Notes: generated from the letters alone by a model not told the origin. A stretch of DNA of 64,000 nt from Omphalotus guepiniiformis (GCA_028554645.1 JAQOOI010000064.1:2232001-2296000), one strand, 5' to 3'. Positions 1-13,088 are shown, counted from the first letter of the stretch. A program made the numbers and translations.

Positions 1-1612
1 GCAAGTTGCTCAACACCGAGCAGATTGAAAAAATCATCGCTTCTTATCCTGGAGGGTGTGTACTGTCCTTGGATCATCTACTTGTAATCGCTGATTGGGG
101 TTTGACTATGAGGAAACAAGAAATTCGAGTCTCTATACTTGCAGGGAAAGATTTCTCTTGAGCTCGTCCCCCAAGGTACCCTCGCTGAACGGTTACGTGC
201 TCATGCTGCCGGTATACCCGCCTTTTTCACTCCTACGGGAGCTTCCACCGCCGTAGAGGAAGGATCTATACCCGTTAGATACAATCCTGGCGGTATCAGC
301 GCAGGTGTTGCTATTCCTGGTATCAAGAAAGAGAGTAGAACTTTCAATGGTAAAAAGTTTATCATGGAACCGGCGATCTCTGGCGATGTCGCGTTTGTCC
401 ATGCTTGGAAGGCAGACGAGGCTGGCAACTGTGTCTTCCGGTTGGTACACTTGTCATCATAGCAGGAACCATTCTAAAAAACTGGCACGTAGATATTCAG
501 CGCAGAATTTCAGCACGGTCATGGCTAAGAATGCGAAGTTAACCATCGTCGAGGTAAGTAGTATTTCAGCTTGTTCGTTTCTTAACTAACATACTTTTGC
601 AGGCTGAGCATATCGTCCCTATTGGTTCTCTATCACCCAACTCCATCCACGTACCCTCCGTTTACGTCGACCGTATCGTTCAGTCTACTATCCCAAAGAA
701 GATCGAGGTGGTCACTCTGGCTCCTTCCAGCGATGGCAAAGGTGATTCAAGCTTACCTCCAGAGAAAGCGGCTGCACAGGCTGTGCGCCATCGTATTGCT
801 AAACGCGCCGCTTTGGAGATCAAGGATGGATTCTACGTCAACCTCGGTATTGGTATGCCCACTCTCGTCCCGGAGCACCTGCCCAAGGACGTCCGTGTCT
901 GGTTGCAGAGTGAGAACGGTATTTTGGGCATGGGTCCTTATCCCACGAAGGAGCAGCTCGATGCGTGAGTTAGTCCAGTTGATTCAAAAGCTACTGAATG
1001 AATTCAATTCGTCTCTCCAGCGATCTTATTAACGCTGGCAAGGAAACTATCACTCTCCTCCCTGGTGCTTCTATATTTGGTGCGTGCAGACTATAAAGCA
1101 CTTGCGTGAATCTGAGCTTACTATTTGATATACCCAGACTCCAGCGATTCTTTTGCCATGATCCGAGGTGGACATATAGACGTCGCTATCCTGGGTGTAT
1201 GTACGATTTGGATTGTCTATCATTTCTCCTGAATCTAACGGTCCTTGTTTCACAATAGGCCATGCAAGTCTCTCAGGCTGGCGATATCGCCAACTTCATG
1301 ATTCCCGGAAAGATGGTCAAAGGAATCGGAGGCGCCATGGACCTCGTCTCCAACCCGGACAAAACCAAGGTCATAGTCGTCATGGAGCACTGCGCTAAAG
1401 ACGGTTCTCCCAAAATTCTCAAGGAGTGCGCTCTTCCACTCACGGGCGCTCGTACTGTTAGCACCATCATCACCGAGCTTGCCGTGTTTGAGGTCGACAG
1501 AGTAAATGGCGGGCTGACGTTGATTGATCTGGCCGAGGGTACCACGCTGGAGGAGCTCAAAGCTAAGACAGCATGCGAGTTCAAGACTGCTGACAAAGTT
1601 GGGTCTTTCTAA
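1..1612 (+). CDS. OXCT1: Succinyl-CoA:3-ketoacid coenzyme A transferase (SCOT), 5' end missing
   Basis: The enzyme moves CoA from succinyl-CoA to acetoacetate (ketone body use) in mitochondria; it is a class I CoA-transferase. The window begins inside the alpha-type half: the first exon reads [18 protein letters not shown], followed by the [15 protein letters not shown] and [10 protein letters not shown] blocks. The beta-type half starts near base 780 and has the catalytic-glutamate motif [12 protein letters not shown] at about 920-956. It continues with [15 protein letters not shown] and ends KVGSF-stop at 1610-1612. Introns I can place are 441-492, 554-602, 965-1020, 1080-1137 and 1197-1258, all GT-AG. 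The first intron (about 56-120) is not cleanly resolved: the expected GGNKKFES reading would need a non-GT/AG join, whereas a canonical join (60-120) replaces NK with C. The mitochondrial leader lies outside the window. Confidence 0.95.
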
Positions 1613-2094
1613 GCTTATGGGACCACACATCTCAGGATCTTAGTTGCACGGCTTCCACATGTGTATGTATCGCGGCAGGCTCGCGAAGTGAGGGCAATGA
1701 CATAGCTTTGCATGCATACGGCACCTCGAGAAGAAGGCTCTTTCATCCAGTGTAATATACAGCATGGTGTACTTTTCTTTTCAAACAATTCAATGGATGT
1801 CTTTGTGTTTGTGGAAGTCTGACTTTATCTTTCATGCGACGGCTGAGCAACCAGAAATCGCGAAAAGCACTCGAATTACTTGGTTAATGATGGAATATTT
1901 AGTGTCCGACAAATCTTAAGAGAACTGCACATGAACAAAGACCGATGGACTAGGAAAAATGAGCCAGAAGATTGTACTTATTACAAATGACTATGGACGG
2001 AAGTATGCGTGGGGTGGAGTATGTAACAAAATGAGAGAACTTTGCATCAAATTAAAGAGTTAGAACATTGCACATACATCGAGCCGAAAATTCT
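1613..2094. other. Intergenic between two convergent genes
   Basis: This 482-base stretch lies between the stop of the CoA-transferase (plus) and the stop of the MUB1-like gene (minus). It should hold the two 3' UTRs. I see no coding frame with conserved content and no structured RNA. Confidence 0.6.
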
Positions 2095-5000
2095 TCATCC
2101 GAGCAACATATCGCTGTCTCCATTCCCTGCTGTCGACGCCGATGTTCCAGCACTATCATTTCGCGCTGGGTTGACCCTCGAGAAACCTTCCGCACGAGGT
2201 CTCGCATTCAAATGTTCGGACTCCACGTCACGTTGCTGACCGTGACTGCGCTGGTTCGCGCTCGGATTATACGGTGGGATGGTCAAATCAGACCTGACCG
2301 TAGTCGACGAACCAATCGTCACGGCACCAGTAACAGTGTCAGCTCTCCTTCTCCCTCCCTCATTTGTTTCAGACGCGTGTCCGTTGTGACGAAGAAAATC
2401 CGCGTACATCGTCGGGTCCGCCATCATAAATCGTCCACGGGCCTGTGAAGGTACAATCTGACGTTGATTTTGATTTTGCGATTCCCTTGGGAGAAGCCCG
2501 TGGCCACCCGCCTCTGTGGCTCCAGTCCTCGACGTGGCGCCCGAGCTATTGTTAGGAAGTTGTCTGCCACTGCCAACGACTGCATCAAAGCCTCGCGCTC
2601 GGTCCCGGGTGTGACTGTCGTGAGCATATCCGTGCGTTCTGTCCCTCCTTTCGCCATGTCGCTCCCTCTCTCTTCTTTCCCTCCTGTCCGTGCCAGTATT
2701 GTTACCAGCAACCGGCACATGAACCCTTCCTTGATCCTCGCCCACGATTGGTATTAACTGAGATAGCGAAGATTCTCCCGCGCCTGCGGCTACTGCTGCG
2801 GCTGCCGTAGCTGCTTCATCGTCCGCGTCCCTAGCGCTGCACCAGAATCGGTGCCCTTCACTCCATGCCGTGCTCTGACACTCCTTGCCACAGTATTTTG
2901 CCTTCCGACATCGCCGACACTTTGCGAACTCACGAGGATATTCTTCCCACCGTCCGCACAGCACTGACACAGTATTGTAAGTACACAAGAAGTGAAAATG
3001 TAGGAGGCAACAGAAACAGAAGGCATTTGCATATCTTCCAGTGTCAAAGGAGTATTGCACTTTTCCGACAGCTCAAGAAAGACAAAAAAGGATAACACTT
3101 ACTATTTGCGCATTGCCTGATCCCACCACGACTATCATCTTTTCTGCAGGCGTTTCGCATGATCACTCCAGCCCAATACTGAATCTCAGGTGGGAGACGT
3201 GGGGGTATGCCTACCCCGTTTCCGTTGGCGCTATACTCTGCAACTTCCGAGGAGCTGGGTCGGTAAGTGAAGCGCTCGACAAGAGAGAAGACGTTTGTTT
3301 GTCTGAGTGGGGTAGGAGATGCAGTGGTAGTAGTGGAAGAGGTGGTAGATACGGAAGGGGAAGAGAAAATCTTGCTGCTATTACTCGAACGCTCCTTCTC
3401 CTTTCCTCGAGAGGTAGCATTTGCAAAAGCCCGGAAGAAACTTGACGAAGATTCTTTAATCGTTTTCCCAGTGTCTCGTTCACGCTCCTTGCCAAGTTTA
3501 CTAGGTCCTGCGGTTGCCGTTGTAGCCGTAGAGGAAGAAGCCGGAGAAGATGCACTAGAGCCATTAGGTGCTATGACACTTGCCGGATGAAAACTATCTC
3601 GCTTCTTATAGAACGCCTGGCGAACGTGCGGATACTTGCTCAGATATGCAAGGAGTTGAAGGCTGAGCAACACATCTTCGTCCCGGTAAGGAGAAGGCGG
3701 AAGAGAATGAGAGAGTGTTGAAGTAGAGGCTGTAGCTGTAGTTGACGCAAGGGAGATGGTCGATGCTGTTGACCGTGTCGTGCCTGGGGTTGCAGTCTGA
3801 GCAAGAGCATTAGGGCTTGTAGTGGGTCGATCTGTCTCTGCAGTATGCTGTGTATCGTCGGTACTACGGTGATGGTGACGCGCATTTGTGCCTGGACTGG
3901 ATGTACTCGTTTGTCTTTCGTCTGCGTCTCTTCTCAGGTCGTCCTGTCTCAGCTGCGCTCTTTGAATAAGATCCTCTGTTGCTCTTCGCCTTTCTCGGTG
4001 ACGTGCGAGTACCTCCTCCTCTGTCATACCAGAAGCTCGGTCTGCGAAAAAAGCTTCAGCATTTGCCACCATGTGCCATGGCACTACGGTGCCGTATTCA
4101 GTCTCATTGCTCCGAGATGACTCAGCGGCGTTATTCAGTATACCAGCGCGACTGCCACCGCCATTCGCACGTATGGTGTTATTTTGGGAGGCAGAAAAAG
4201 ACCCCATATTAGAGCTCGATTGGATCGAAGGAGATGCTGGGTTTGACGCTGACATCACCGTTCTTGAACCCGACGCTGCTCCGGAAGTTGTGACGGGCGA
4301 GGGCGGAAGTCCAATTACACCTGCGCGTGGTGTTGCATCCGGAGTTCCTGGCGCATGGCGTCTTCTGATTGTCCCAGAACGGTCCATCGCGGCAGAGTTA
4401 TCTCTGTCCAGGTCCATTCCAGCGCCTCGAGAAGCCGGACGAGATCCTTCTTCGGTTTCACTCATACTGAGATCTCCATCAAGTCCCAAAGTCACGTCAC
4501 CCATATTAGCGGCAGGAATGGCACCAGGAGCACCAGGAGGAGCACCCATAGCGAAATCGTCATTTGCTTCAATATCGAGCGAGACAATACCATCCTCGCC
4601 CGTCATGCCACCGCCTATACCCATGTTGACGCCTACATCGCCCATGGTGCCTAAGCCCTCAGCTCCACCCATGGAATCATTGATAATGATGTGTGCATCT
4701 CCCATTCCCGCAAGGTTCATGCCTCCCATTGTCATATTCATGTTCATGGGAGGAACTTGATCACCACCCAGGCCTAATCCAACTAAGGAGCGTCGGGTCA
4801 TCGATGGTCGATGAGTTCGATGTCGCGAAGGCCGTCTGTCGGGAGAAGGTGCGTCAATATCACTAGTGCTAGCGCTAGTACTAGCACTGGCCGGCACGGG
4901 ACCATCCATGTCAACGTCGGCATCATCTTCTGTTTCCGATTGAAGGCGAGAGGAAGGTCTCGATTGCTCGTTAGAGGAGACAGAAGGACTGGGGGAAGAT

Positions 5001-5868
5001 CGAGCCGTGTCGAAGTCGAAATTCCCAGACTGGGATGCATTAGCAGCATGGTTAGAGTGAACTTGACTTAGAGGATCCCAAGACGTCCTAGCAATGACCG
5101 TTCCGCTGCGATCTCTCCCGTTGGTCACAGTTGTTACAGTGTCCGCTCTTCCTCCAGATATGCCATCAACACCTGTGGTAGGGGTGCTTGCCCCAGCAGG
5201 AGTGACAGTAGTTGACGCGTCAGCCGATGAGTCCTGTTCCTCATTTTCCTCGACAATGGAACTTTCATTGCCATTTGTAATCACGGCGGTTTCCTGAAGC
5301 AACGAAGTAGTCAGTATTTGAAGTGATCACGCGCCGCTCGAATGAGAGCGAATAAGAGAAACTCAGGGCTCACCGTATGATTCATCTGTCGTTGTAGTGC
5401 CCTAGCAAGTTCTGCAGCTTCTTCTACATCTCTTAGCATCTGCTGGCGATGCTGCCTCCTGGCATGCCTTTGCTCCCTAGATTCTCTGATATATCCTCCC
5501 CAGCCGTATCCATTGCCACCCGCGCCACCCGCGCCTTGTGAGTTCGGACCTACAGCAAAGCCCTTATGGGCTAGCCACGCCTCAAGAATGCAACCGACAA
5601 CATCTAAAGTACCGGCTTGCACCACTCTGCTTCGGATCGGTTCGCTCCCGCGTACGCCAATGTTCACTACACATTGAAACGCAAGTGAGAACCGATAGGC
5701 AGCATGTTTGTCAAAAGTCGGGGGATTGAGTGTCGGCAGCAACTTTGGCGGGCGCGCGGTAGGAGGGGCAAGACCATAGAATAAGGACGGATTCTCTGGG
5801 GGTGGCGGGCAGATACAAAACTCGTGCAAAAGTCTGACCAGGCGTTCAAGGCCACCATCCATGGTCAT
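2095..5868 (-). CDS. MUB1: MUB1/samB family MYND zinc finger protein
   Basis: In budding yeast Mub1 works with the ubiquitin ligase Ubr2 and Rad6 to degrade the proteasome gene activator Rpn4; the Aspergillus relative samB affects growth polarity. I read three exons, 5868-5374, 5293-3103 and 2963-2095, giving 1184 aa. The N-terminal exon holds the conserved helical region of this family (MDGGLERLVRLLHEFCICPP). A long serine, threonine and glycine-rich low-complexity middle follows. Just before the last intron is a second conserved block (PPEIQYWAGVIMRNACRKDD). The MYND finger is assembled across that intron: QCAN joins MLCGRWEEYPREF, then CRRCRKAKYCGKEC and GHRFWC supply the remaining ligands. 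The last intron (2964-3102, 139 bases) is long for this window. The C-terminal tail of about 240 residues is disordered. Family assignment is firm; the yeast role is inferred. Confidence 0.87.
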
Positions 5869-8006
5869 TATTTCGCGTATCCTAGGGGAAGTTGAAGTGA
5901 GGTAGGTGAGATGCGTTAAAGAGTTGAAGAGTGGCAGAGGCGAGGTGGTGTCTAGGGCTGTTTATAAATCGCAATAAAATCGTAAAAAATACCAAAGAAT
6001 TCAGAGATACTAGAGAACATACCTCGCCTATCGTAGAGCTGGGACGTTATACACACGCACGCCTTGTTCTGCGCTGGGAAGGCGAAATTGGATTCACGCA
6101 TCCTGGCCCGATTACTTAGGAATTAGACTTGATATTGGTAGCAATATGAAGAAGATGGAGAGCTTGTTGACTTGAAAAGGTCGTGAAGGGTACGTATAAT
6201 GCAGGAAATGAAGAGAATGTCAAAAATCGTGGAGGAAGAGCTGAAGATATGACCGCTCTGATTCACCGACCCGCGACGACTTGTTTGGGAAGCTGAGTCA
6301 GCAGGCTGACAGATTATTACTACTAGTATGACTCTAGCCTCAGTCACTCTATAGGGCTTCGACCGAGTTTGTATTGTATTGTTCTGCTTGAAACAGTTGG
6401 ATTGAAAATACAAGGGGTTTTCCTCTCTCATTCTCGAAGAATGGATCACAAAACACAAATGAACTACCAAAAAGGCACCCAGAGTCAGCCCATGCATGGC
6501 ATGCCTGTGTTGCCAGAGCTGAGAGGTAATAGTTATCATTTGACAGCTATGTTCTTTCCTTCTTTCTTAAACTTGGCTCGGTCTCACCAAACTTGCCTGC
6601 CTGCCAACAACCTCAAGGTTCATACAGCGAGGTGAACGACAAGATTAATTGAAGCCGGAGATACGGTGCGCTCCCGTATACTCTTTGAACACCTACAAAT
6701 AATGATGTCTTGAAAGAGAACATCTCTCTATAGAACTCATTGAGGATGAATGGTGGTGACGTACCTGTACCCGCACACACTGCAACCGAGCGTCTCTGCC
6801 ACTGGCGGGAAAGGAACCAAGCATAGGGGCTGATTAAGGCTCAAATGCCCATCTCTCCCTCCGTTCTCTATCTTCGTTTCGCATCCATTGGGCAGGAAGC
6901 CGCAGGAGGTATGAATATATTGAAGCCATCGAACCCCTTGCGTGGTCGTCATTCGACATCCTCTCGGAACGGAACCCATTGCCCTATGTATATCTGACCA
7001 CCTGTTTTGGGCATCCGTCAACTGGAGGGCAAAGTCGCATGAAATCGTGGAATGCTATGAAACTATACACTCGTGAAAAGTCATTGCGATAGGCGGTTAT
7101 ACAGGTCTTGAGCTGAGTGTCCAATACATCGATTATGCTTTGACTTGAAGAGTTTGAGCTTTGATTGCCTTCTCGTAAATTTTGACACTCTTTGCTTCAG
7201 TAAAAAGCACCGCTCCCATAGTTTGGCAACTGCGGACCAAGACACTACCAAGACCGCCAGAGACCGCCGGGTTTGAAAATCTCGAGCAAGCTGAGATGGC
7301 AACAGAATACAAATCCGCATATATAAATAAGTTTCTACCGTCCTTCACAAAGCTAAATTGATCCCTTTGTGAGTGCATCCGTGATGGCGCGAGCAACATG
7401 ACCAGGGGTGCTGTGCAAAATATTTGATGTCTAGACACGTCGATGTCTCTCATACCGAGATGTGAGAAGCGTTTCAAGACAAAGGGCCGTCAAAGAAGGC
7501 AAACAACAAATTCCAGATTGACTCTCTGAAATATTCTTCTTTTTGCACATTCTCCGCTGCGGAAGTGTCGCCCAAGGGATTGTGCCAGACAAACCGTGCA
7601 GCCGTGCAGGACAAACGTTATGAACGGTTATGAGCGTGACGAACACTCCACAAGTACGTTTGATCAGAGGCTACGCTGCCATAGTGAAACATCAGTGATT
7701 TCTCCAAACGGGTTGTAGGGCCATATGACACTAGATTTGAGCCAGGGCTTGAACCAAGAATCAAAGACGTAGCTCAGTATTTCGAGGTGTAGCCACAGAT
7801 TCCAGAGCGCGCGCGAGAGTAAGTAAGTAAAACAGGAGTCAGGAATATAAAGCAAGTAGCAGAACTACGCATCGACCTCAGCGTGATTCAAATGATCTGG
7901 CTTACATAATCCGGTACTTGGGAGCGAATTTGGAAAGCTGAGGGAACTCGTCCTGCTCTCTCTCGTCGACCATCACGTCCGGCGAACGTGCTCTCTCTCT
8001 TTCACC
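5869..8006. other. Gene-poor intergenic region, 2.1 kb
   Basis: The stretch lies between the divergent starts of the MUB1-like gene and the SMI1-like gene, so both promoters must be here. Frames up to about 140 codons occur on both strands, but none shows a family motif, sensible intron signals or compositional bias like the neighbouring genes. I see no transposase, terminal repeat, tRNA or rRNA. It could hold a non-coding transcript or an old decayed element; nothing in the sequence decides this. Confidence 0.5.
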
Positions 8007-10131
8007 ATGAACTGGCTCTCTTCCTTATTCTCTTCGAGCTCGTCTCAAAGCTCAAGGAAGGGCCAGGCCATGAATTCGACTCATGAAGCCTTCTCAATAC
8101 CAACGTCATCCCCAATCTTCTCTTCACATCCAGACGCTTTCAATCCGGACGTGCTCAACACTCCTGATACTGCTCACAGCTCTTCTTACACTTACCCTCC
8201 ATCTAGCCCTGTAACCTATGGCTATATTCCAACCTTGTGTGTTTTCCTTCTCTTCTTTCTGTTATTTTTCTACTCACAATTTCCCCGTAGTTCTGGCTCA
8301 AATTCTCGACACAATTCTCTCTTGCCAACACATCATGATCAGTATCACACGCCCATTCCTCCGCCATCATCATATCCACCTCTAGCTAACACTTGGAACC
8401 GTTTACGAACGTGGCTCAATCGAGAATACCCCGAACTTGGTGATACGCTCAACTACGGTATTCTACCGCAGGACCTTGCACAAATAGAAATGCAATTTGG
8501 ATTCGCTCTACCTAATGTCGTCCGCGAGTCGTATTTGGCCGTTGACGGACAAGAAGCTGAGTCGGCGGCCGGATGCTCCGAGGGCTTGTTCTTTGGTCTA
8601 AATCTCCTACCTCTTGAGGACGTTCTTGAGGAGTGGCGCTTCTGGAGAGAGGTTGACGATGATCCTTCGACTGGTGGCAATGTACAGCTGCGCGAGGCCA
8701 TGCAATCAATACCTCCAGGCTGGATAAGACGAGAGTATTCTCAGCGCGGGTGGATACCTCTTGTTGCCGACAAGGCAGGCAACTATATCGGTGTAGATCT
8801 TAACCCTGCAGACAGTGGTGCCGTTGGCCAGGTGATTGTGTTTGGGCGTGACTTCGATACCAAGGTCGTGCTTTATAATGGAGACGGTCCTGCTGGCTGG
8901 GCGAGATGGCTAGCTAGCTTTGTCGAAGAACTAGAAAGCGGTGAAGGTTTCGAGATTGGTCGTGGAAACGAAGAGACCTCAGATAGTGAAGACGATGTGG
9001 GTTATGCGGGATACTACAATGACGGCAGTGGCTCCGGGGACGGCGGCGGTGATTCTGGGTCTGGCGGGGGCCTTCGTCTCATCGGTGAATACAGAGGCTG
9101 GAATGTATTAGAAGCATGGGCGGATAGAAGCGTGAGGAGATGGTACGAGACCGGAGTCATCTCGGAAACTATCAATGAGAAGGGCAAGGTGGGTTCTCTC
9201 GGTCTCTCATTATTCGATAGTCTTTCATTCACTCGTCCATATGTAGGCTCCAGAAAAGGCGAAAATTGCATCGTTAGACTTATCTCATGGGTCCGCCGCT
9301 GAGGTCGCTATACCTGTTCTCACCGAAATTGGAGACGGCGAAGAAACAGCTGTTCCGATTCAGTCATCCGCGACCGCCACACCTACTGCGCGCAGATCAA
9401 CAATGGCGCTGCCGACTATTTCAGTCACCAAACCTCCGGTGCCATTACCAGTAGAGCTTCCTACGCCTCGTGATATCGTTGCTCTACCTTCTCCACCTGA
9501 CTCCACTCACTCGTCATTTGACGATGATCTAGAAGCTGGACGTATTAGAAAAATGCAAGAGGTTTCGCGAGAGAACGTACCTGTCTCTCAACAAGCTCTT
9601 CCGCCATCAGACGCCACAAGCTCAGTATCCTCTGTTACCTCTCCTCCATCACCACCTCCCGAAGATCCAGACCTTCTTGTTGATTCGGATGCCGTTCTAG
9701 AAACAACTCCTATTATTTCAGCTACATCTCTCTCGCCCCCAACTCCTGAGATTCCTGTTTTCACTACCGCCAAGTCAGACTTTATAATCGACGCACCTTC
9801 CGACAGCGCGCTGGTCCCTGAGGAAGATCCTAGCACTGATTCTGTCGACCCCGATGTCACTATCCGCTTGGTTGGCGGCGGTGGATCCTCTGGTATTGCA
9901 CTTGTAGATTCTATTATTGAAGGGGACACTCAAGTCAATGACACCGAACCGGATGATACCGCCTCTGTAGCTTCACTTGCATCAACAACTTCGGAATCGA
10001 GTGTCACAAAGGAGAAGAAACACAAGAAGACAAAAAGCGGTCTGGCAGGACTGAAGAAACTTGGCCAACTGGGGAAGAGAAAAGATTCGGTTAGTAGTGT
10101 GAAGGATACCAAAACGGACTCTAAATCATAA
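8007..10131 (+). CDS. SMI1: SMI1/KNR4 family cell-wall assembly regulator
   Basis: Yeast Smi1/Knr4 coordinates beta-1,3-glucan synthesis and the cell-integrity MAP kinase pathway. The start ATG gives MNWLSSLFSSSS. With exons 8007-8236, 8291-9188 and 9247-10131 the protein is 670 aa. The SMI1/KNR4 domain runs from TWNRLRTWLNREYPELGD through ILPQDLAQIEMQFGFALP to WIPLVADKAGNYIGVDL and GWARWLASFVEELE. An acidic, glycine-rich patch and GEYRGWNVLEAWADRSVRRW follow. The C-terminal third is proline/serine-rich and ends in a lysine-rich tail (KEKKHKKTKSGLAGLKKLG). The proposed first intron is exactly 54 bases and has no stop in frame; if retained it would insert an 18-residue hydrophobic segment. I treat it as an intron because it has GTGTGT at one end, CCGTAG at the other and a branch-like CTCAC. 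Confidence 0.9.
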
Positions 10132-10757
10132 TGGCTTCGTATACACTGTCTACTTTTTCGTTTCGTTTGCCATGGTCTTTGGCATACCGTTATTTTTCTT
10201 TCCTCATTTTTATTCGCGAATCATTTTGGACAAGTTATTTGCGCCCCGAGTTCTGATCATTGCATAGTCTCTTTTTCTCCACTCCACCAACTTTATCCTC
10301 TCATTTCCAGCAATTAGTAGTCAACTAAGCTATTAATGATCCGGTTCATCGCCTTTCATTTCATGTATCCCGTCTTATACCCGTAATCACATTTGCTTTG
10401 CCCGAGTAATTCTCGGGCCTTAAGATCAATACGGTGGCATTGGCATACTGAATGTAGCAGAATTGAAATTGGATGTTTGCTATGGCTGCAGAGCACTTTT
10501 CGAGCTCTATAGTGCAATGAGTAGCGCTCAGATGTATACGGTACAGTACAGAAACAAATCATGAGACAATATAGATTTACGATAGAAGCACAAACGATGA
10601 AAACCCAGAGCGACAGAAAGACAATAGCAAGAAGTGATCCAAATATGAGCAGAAAGACAGGAAAGACAAATCGAAAACAACGAAATAAGATAGGATAAAG
10701 AAAATAAGCAAGGATACATACACCGTCTCAAAATCCTTGCATAGTGTCGAAGCCGGA
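10132..10757. other. Intergenic between convergent genes
   Basis: This 626-base stretch lies between the stop codons of the SMI1-like gene (plus) and the DSN1-like gene (minus). It is AT-richer than the flanking exons and probably consists of the two 3' UTRs. No gene or RNA was recognised. Confidence 0.5.
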
Positions 10758-13088
10758 CTACCTGCCTGGTGTAGTACCCCGCCCAGGGGTATTTCCTCTC
10801 CGCGGTGTGCCTGGCATCTTCCTCGGCGTCTGTGGTACCTCTGTCAATCTCCTTCCGCTGCCACTTGCAGTTCCACTTTGCTCCATCCTCTGAACCTCTC
10901 TCGCCGCCCTCCGTGCTGCATCTCCCACCTGTGCAGGAGGCCGTTCACTATCCACTCTAGCTAGCGCACGGAATAGATCCTGAGCATCATCTGGACCCAT
11001 CCCAGTTGCGCCTTCGGAAATGTACGAACCAATCACTTGCGTTGCTGTACCTGAAGATGACGCCAAGTCTGGTCTGCCTCCGATGCCAGTCTTGCTAGGT
11101 ACATCACCTGACCGAGCAGCCAGCGCCATTGATAAGATTCTATAACGCTGATCCAATGCAGCTTCTGCAACATTGGTCGTTGCCCTAGCGGCATTGACGT
11201 GGGTATGAAGGGTATCCAAGTTAAACTCGAGTTCGCTAAACTTCTCCTTCAACTTGGCTTCAGACGATTCTTTCCCTATTCGTACAGAGCCCAATGTCCA
11301 CGATGCGCTTTCAGCCCGGGAAAGGGTGGAAGGCCTTAAGCCCATAACAGACCTTGCCAGTTCAAGGCCAGATCGTAGAGGTTCATTAAGCAAGTGTTCG
11401 GAAGGCATCCAAGTCCAATCCTCTTCCGGGACCCCTATGCCATTCTCCTCGGAGGCTTTCTGTTTCCCTTTAGCTTTTGCTGATTTAGCTTGCAGCTGGG
11501 ATATCTCGACCTTGCGCTTCTCAAGCCGAGCCTGCTCCTTCTTGTGGTAGGATTCATAAAAATCATTGACCTTTTTCCACGCTTCATGTTCTTCCTCCAT
11601 CCTACATTGTTCATCGTCAGGTTGGAATGGCAATCATATAGCCAAACGGAATACGCACTTGTGAATCTGTTCGGTATACGTCTTCTCAAACTTGCGATTA
11701 GAGACGTTCTGCTCATTCTCTTTCTTCTGAATCTGCCGGTCGCTTCCGGAGGCTTCAGAAGGCGAGGTATGGGGATTGGTGTCAATTTTTCTCTCAGCCA
11801 GCATCCGCTGTATCTCGTCCTGCACTTTACGGAACACGAGAACCTCTTTGTCTGAGAGCGGCGGCAGGTCGGGTGGCGATGAGGAAGGGTCAACAGCTTG
11901 AGCAGCTCTGGATGAACACCAAATGAGTAGCTGGCGCAACCGCTCGGCGACAGGAAGCTCTAGGTCAATATGTTTGTAGAAACTAGAATCGGACACCGAA
12001 TTATGAGGTTGAGCTGACAAGAACGAAGTCCGTAAGATTGCTGGCTGAAAATAATGAAGCACAGAGAACATACGTATAACCCCAGTGGCTTCAAAGGATG
12101 CACTTATTCGCTTGCCCCGCCCGTTTATTGAACTTCTCCTTCTGTGACCTTTTCCTGTGTCAACATTAGAAAGTCTACGTCCCCGAGTCTCCTCCTGTTC
12201 CTGCGAGTCCGACCTGATAGCTGCCATAGCGCCCTCTCGTAAAAGTTTGTTTTTAGCGATCATAGGGCTCTCAGTGTGGGCGGAGGGCATAGCAAGTTGA
12301 GTGTCTATCACCGTTGTCTTCTTAGACCGACTATTACTCGCACCAGCAACACTCCTTCCATCTGTCGGTCGTGCAGAAAGTTGAGATTCTTGCATTAACG
12401 AGGGCTGGATTGTCATGCGTGCTCGCGATTCCCGTCTAAAACGATCCGCCTCATCTTCAGCGACACTTGATTCCGGAGCAGATCTAGGTACATCTCCATT
12501 GGTCGCAACAGGCAGTTTAGGGAGGTGTGCTCGAGAGGTCGAGGCTTGGGGTTGAGAAGATGGCGGCTGAGAGTCAGCTCTAAACTTCTTGGCAGGATGC
12601 GGATGTGGAAGAGAAGATGTGGAGGTCAGGGGACGTTTCTGGGAATTCGACGATGGTGGTCGTGACAGTGGCCGATCTGGAGGTGGCTGAGAGGCTGGAC
12701 GGGAAGAAGATGAAGATGAGACGTGGCTCTGCTCGGTCGAAGACCGTAATATTGGGTCTGCGGCCTGGACGATGATTAGTCCACCTGCGTGATCATCCCC
12801 ATTGTTCACTGAGATAGTGGATTAAAAGCAGCAGTTAAAGACGCGTTTTCTATCACTTACGCTTCCGCTTGCTGCCTGACGCGACAACTTTAACCTGTGT
12901 ACATCAGGATGTAAGTAATTCGTTAGAAAAATTCAATTAGGAGAAGAAACATATACCTGATCCTTTCTTGCTTTCTTTGCAGCATTCAGAAGAGGATTTG
13001 AAGAATCATCGGGTAACTTCCGTTTGGCGGTCGATTGTGAATTTGTAGGTAGCATTAATAGAGTAGAGGAAGCCAGACGGGTGCTCAT
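10758..13088 (-). CDS. DSN1: Kinetochore MIND/Mis12 complex subunit DSN1/Mis13
   Basis: Dsn1/Mis13 is a subunit of the four-protein MIND complex that links inner centromere proteins to the Ndc80 microtubule-binding complex. Exons are 13088-12957, 12894-12861, 12808-12074, 12013-11659 and 11601-10758; phases agree and give 699 aa. The diagnostic Mis13 block is at the exon 3/4 join: RRRSSINGRGKRISASFEA then TGVIPQPHNSVSDSSFYKHI, followed by DLELPVAERLRQLLIWCSSR. In yeast the basic RKRIS-type segment is phosphorylated by Aurora B; the same KRIS is visible here. The N-terminal half is disordered with basic patches, and a coiled-coil-rich segment (EEEHEAWKKVNDFYESYHK) follows the last intron. The start is the first ATG that gives a short basic N-terminus; an upstream in-frame ATG at 13184 is possible. 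Confidence 0.88.
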
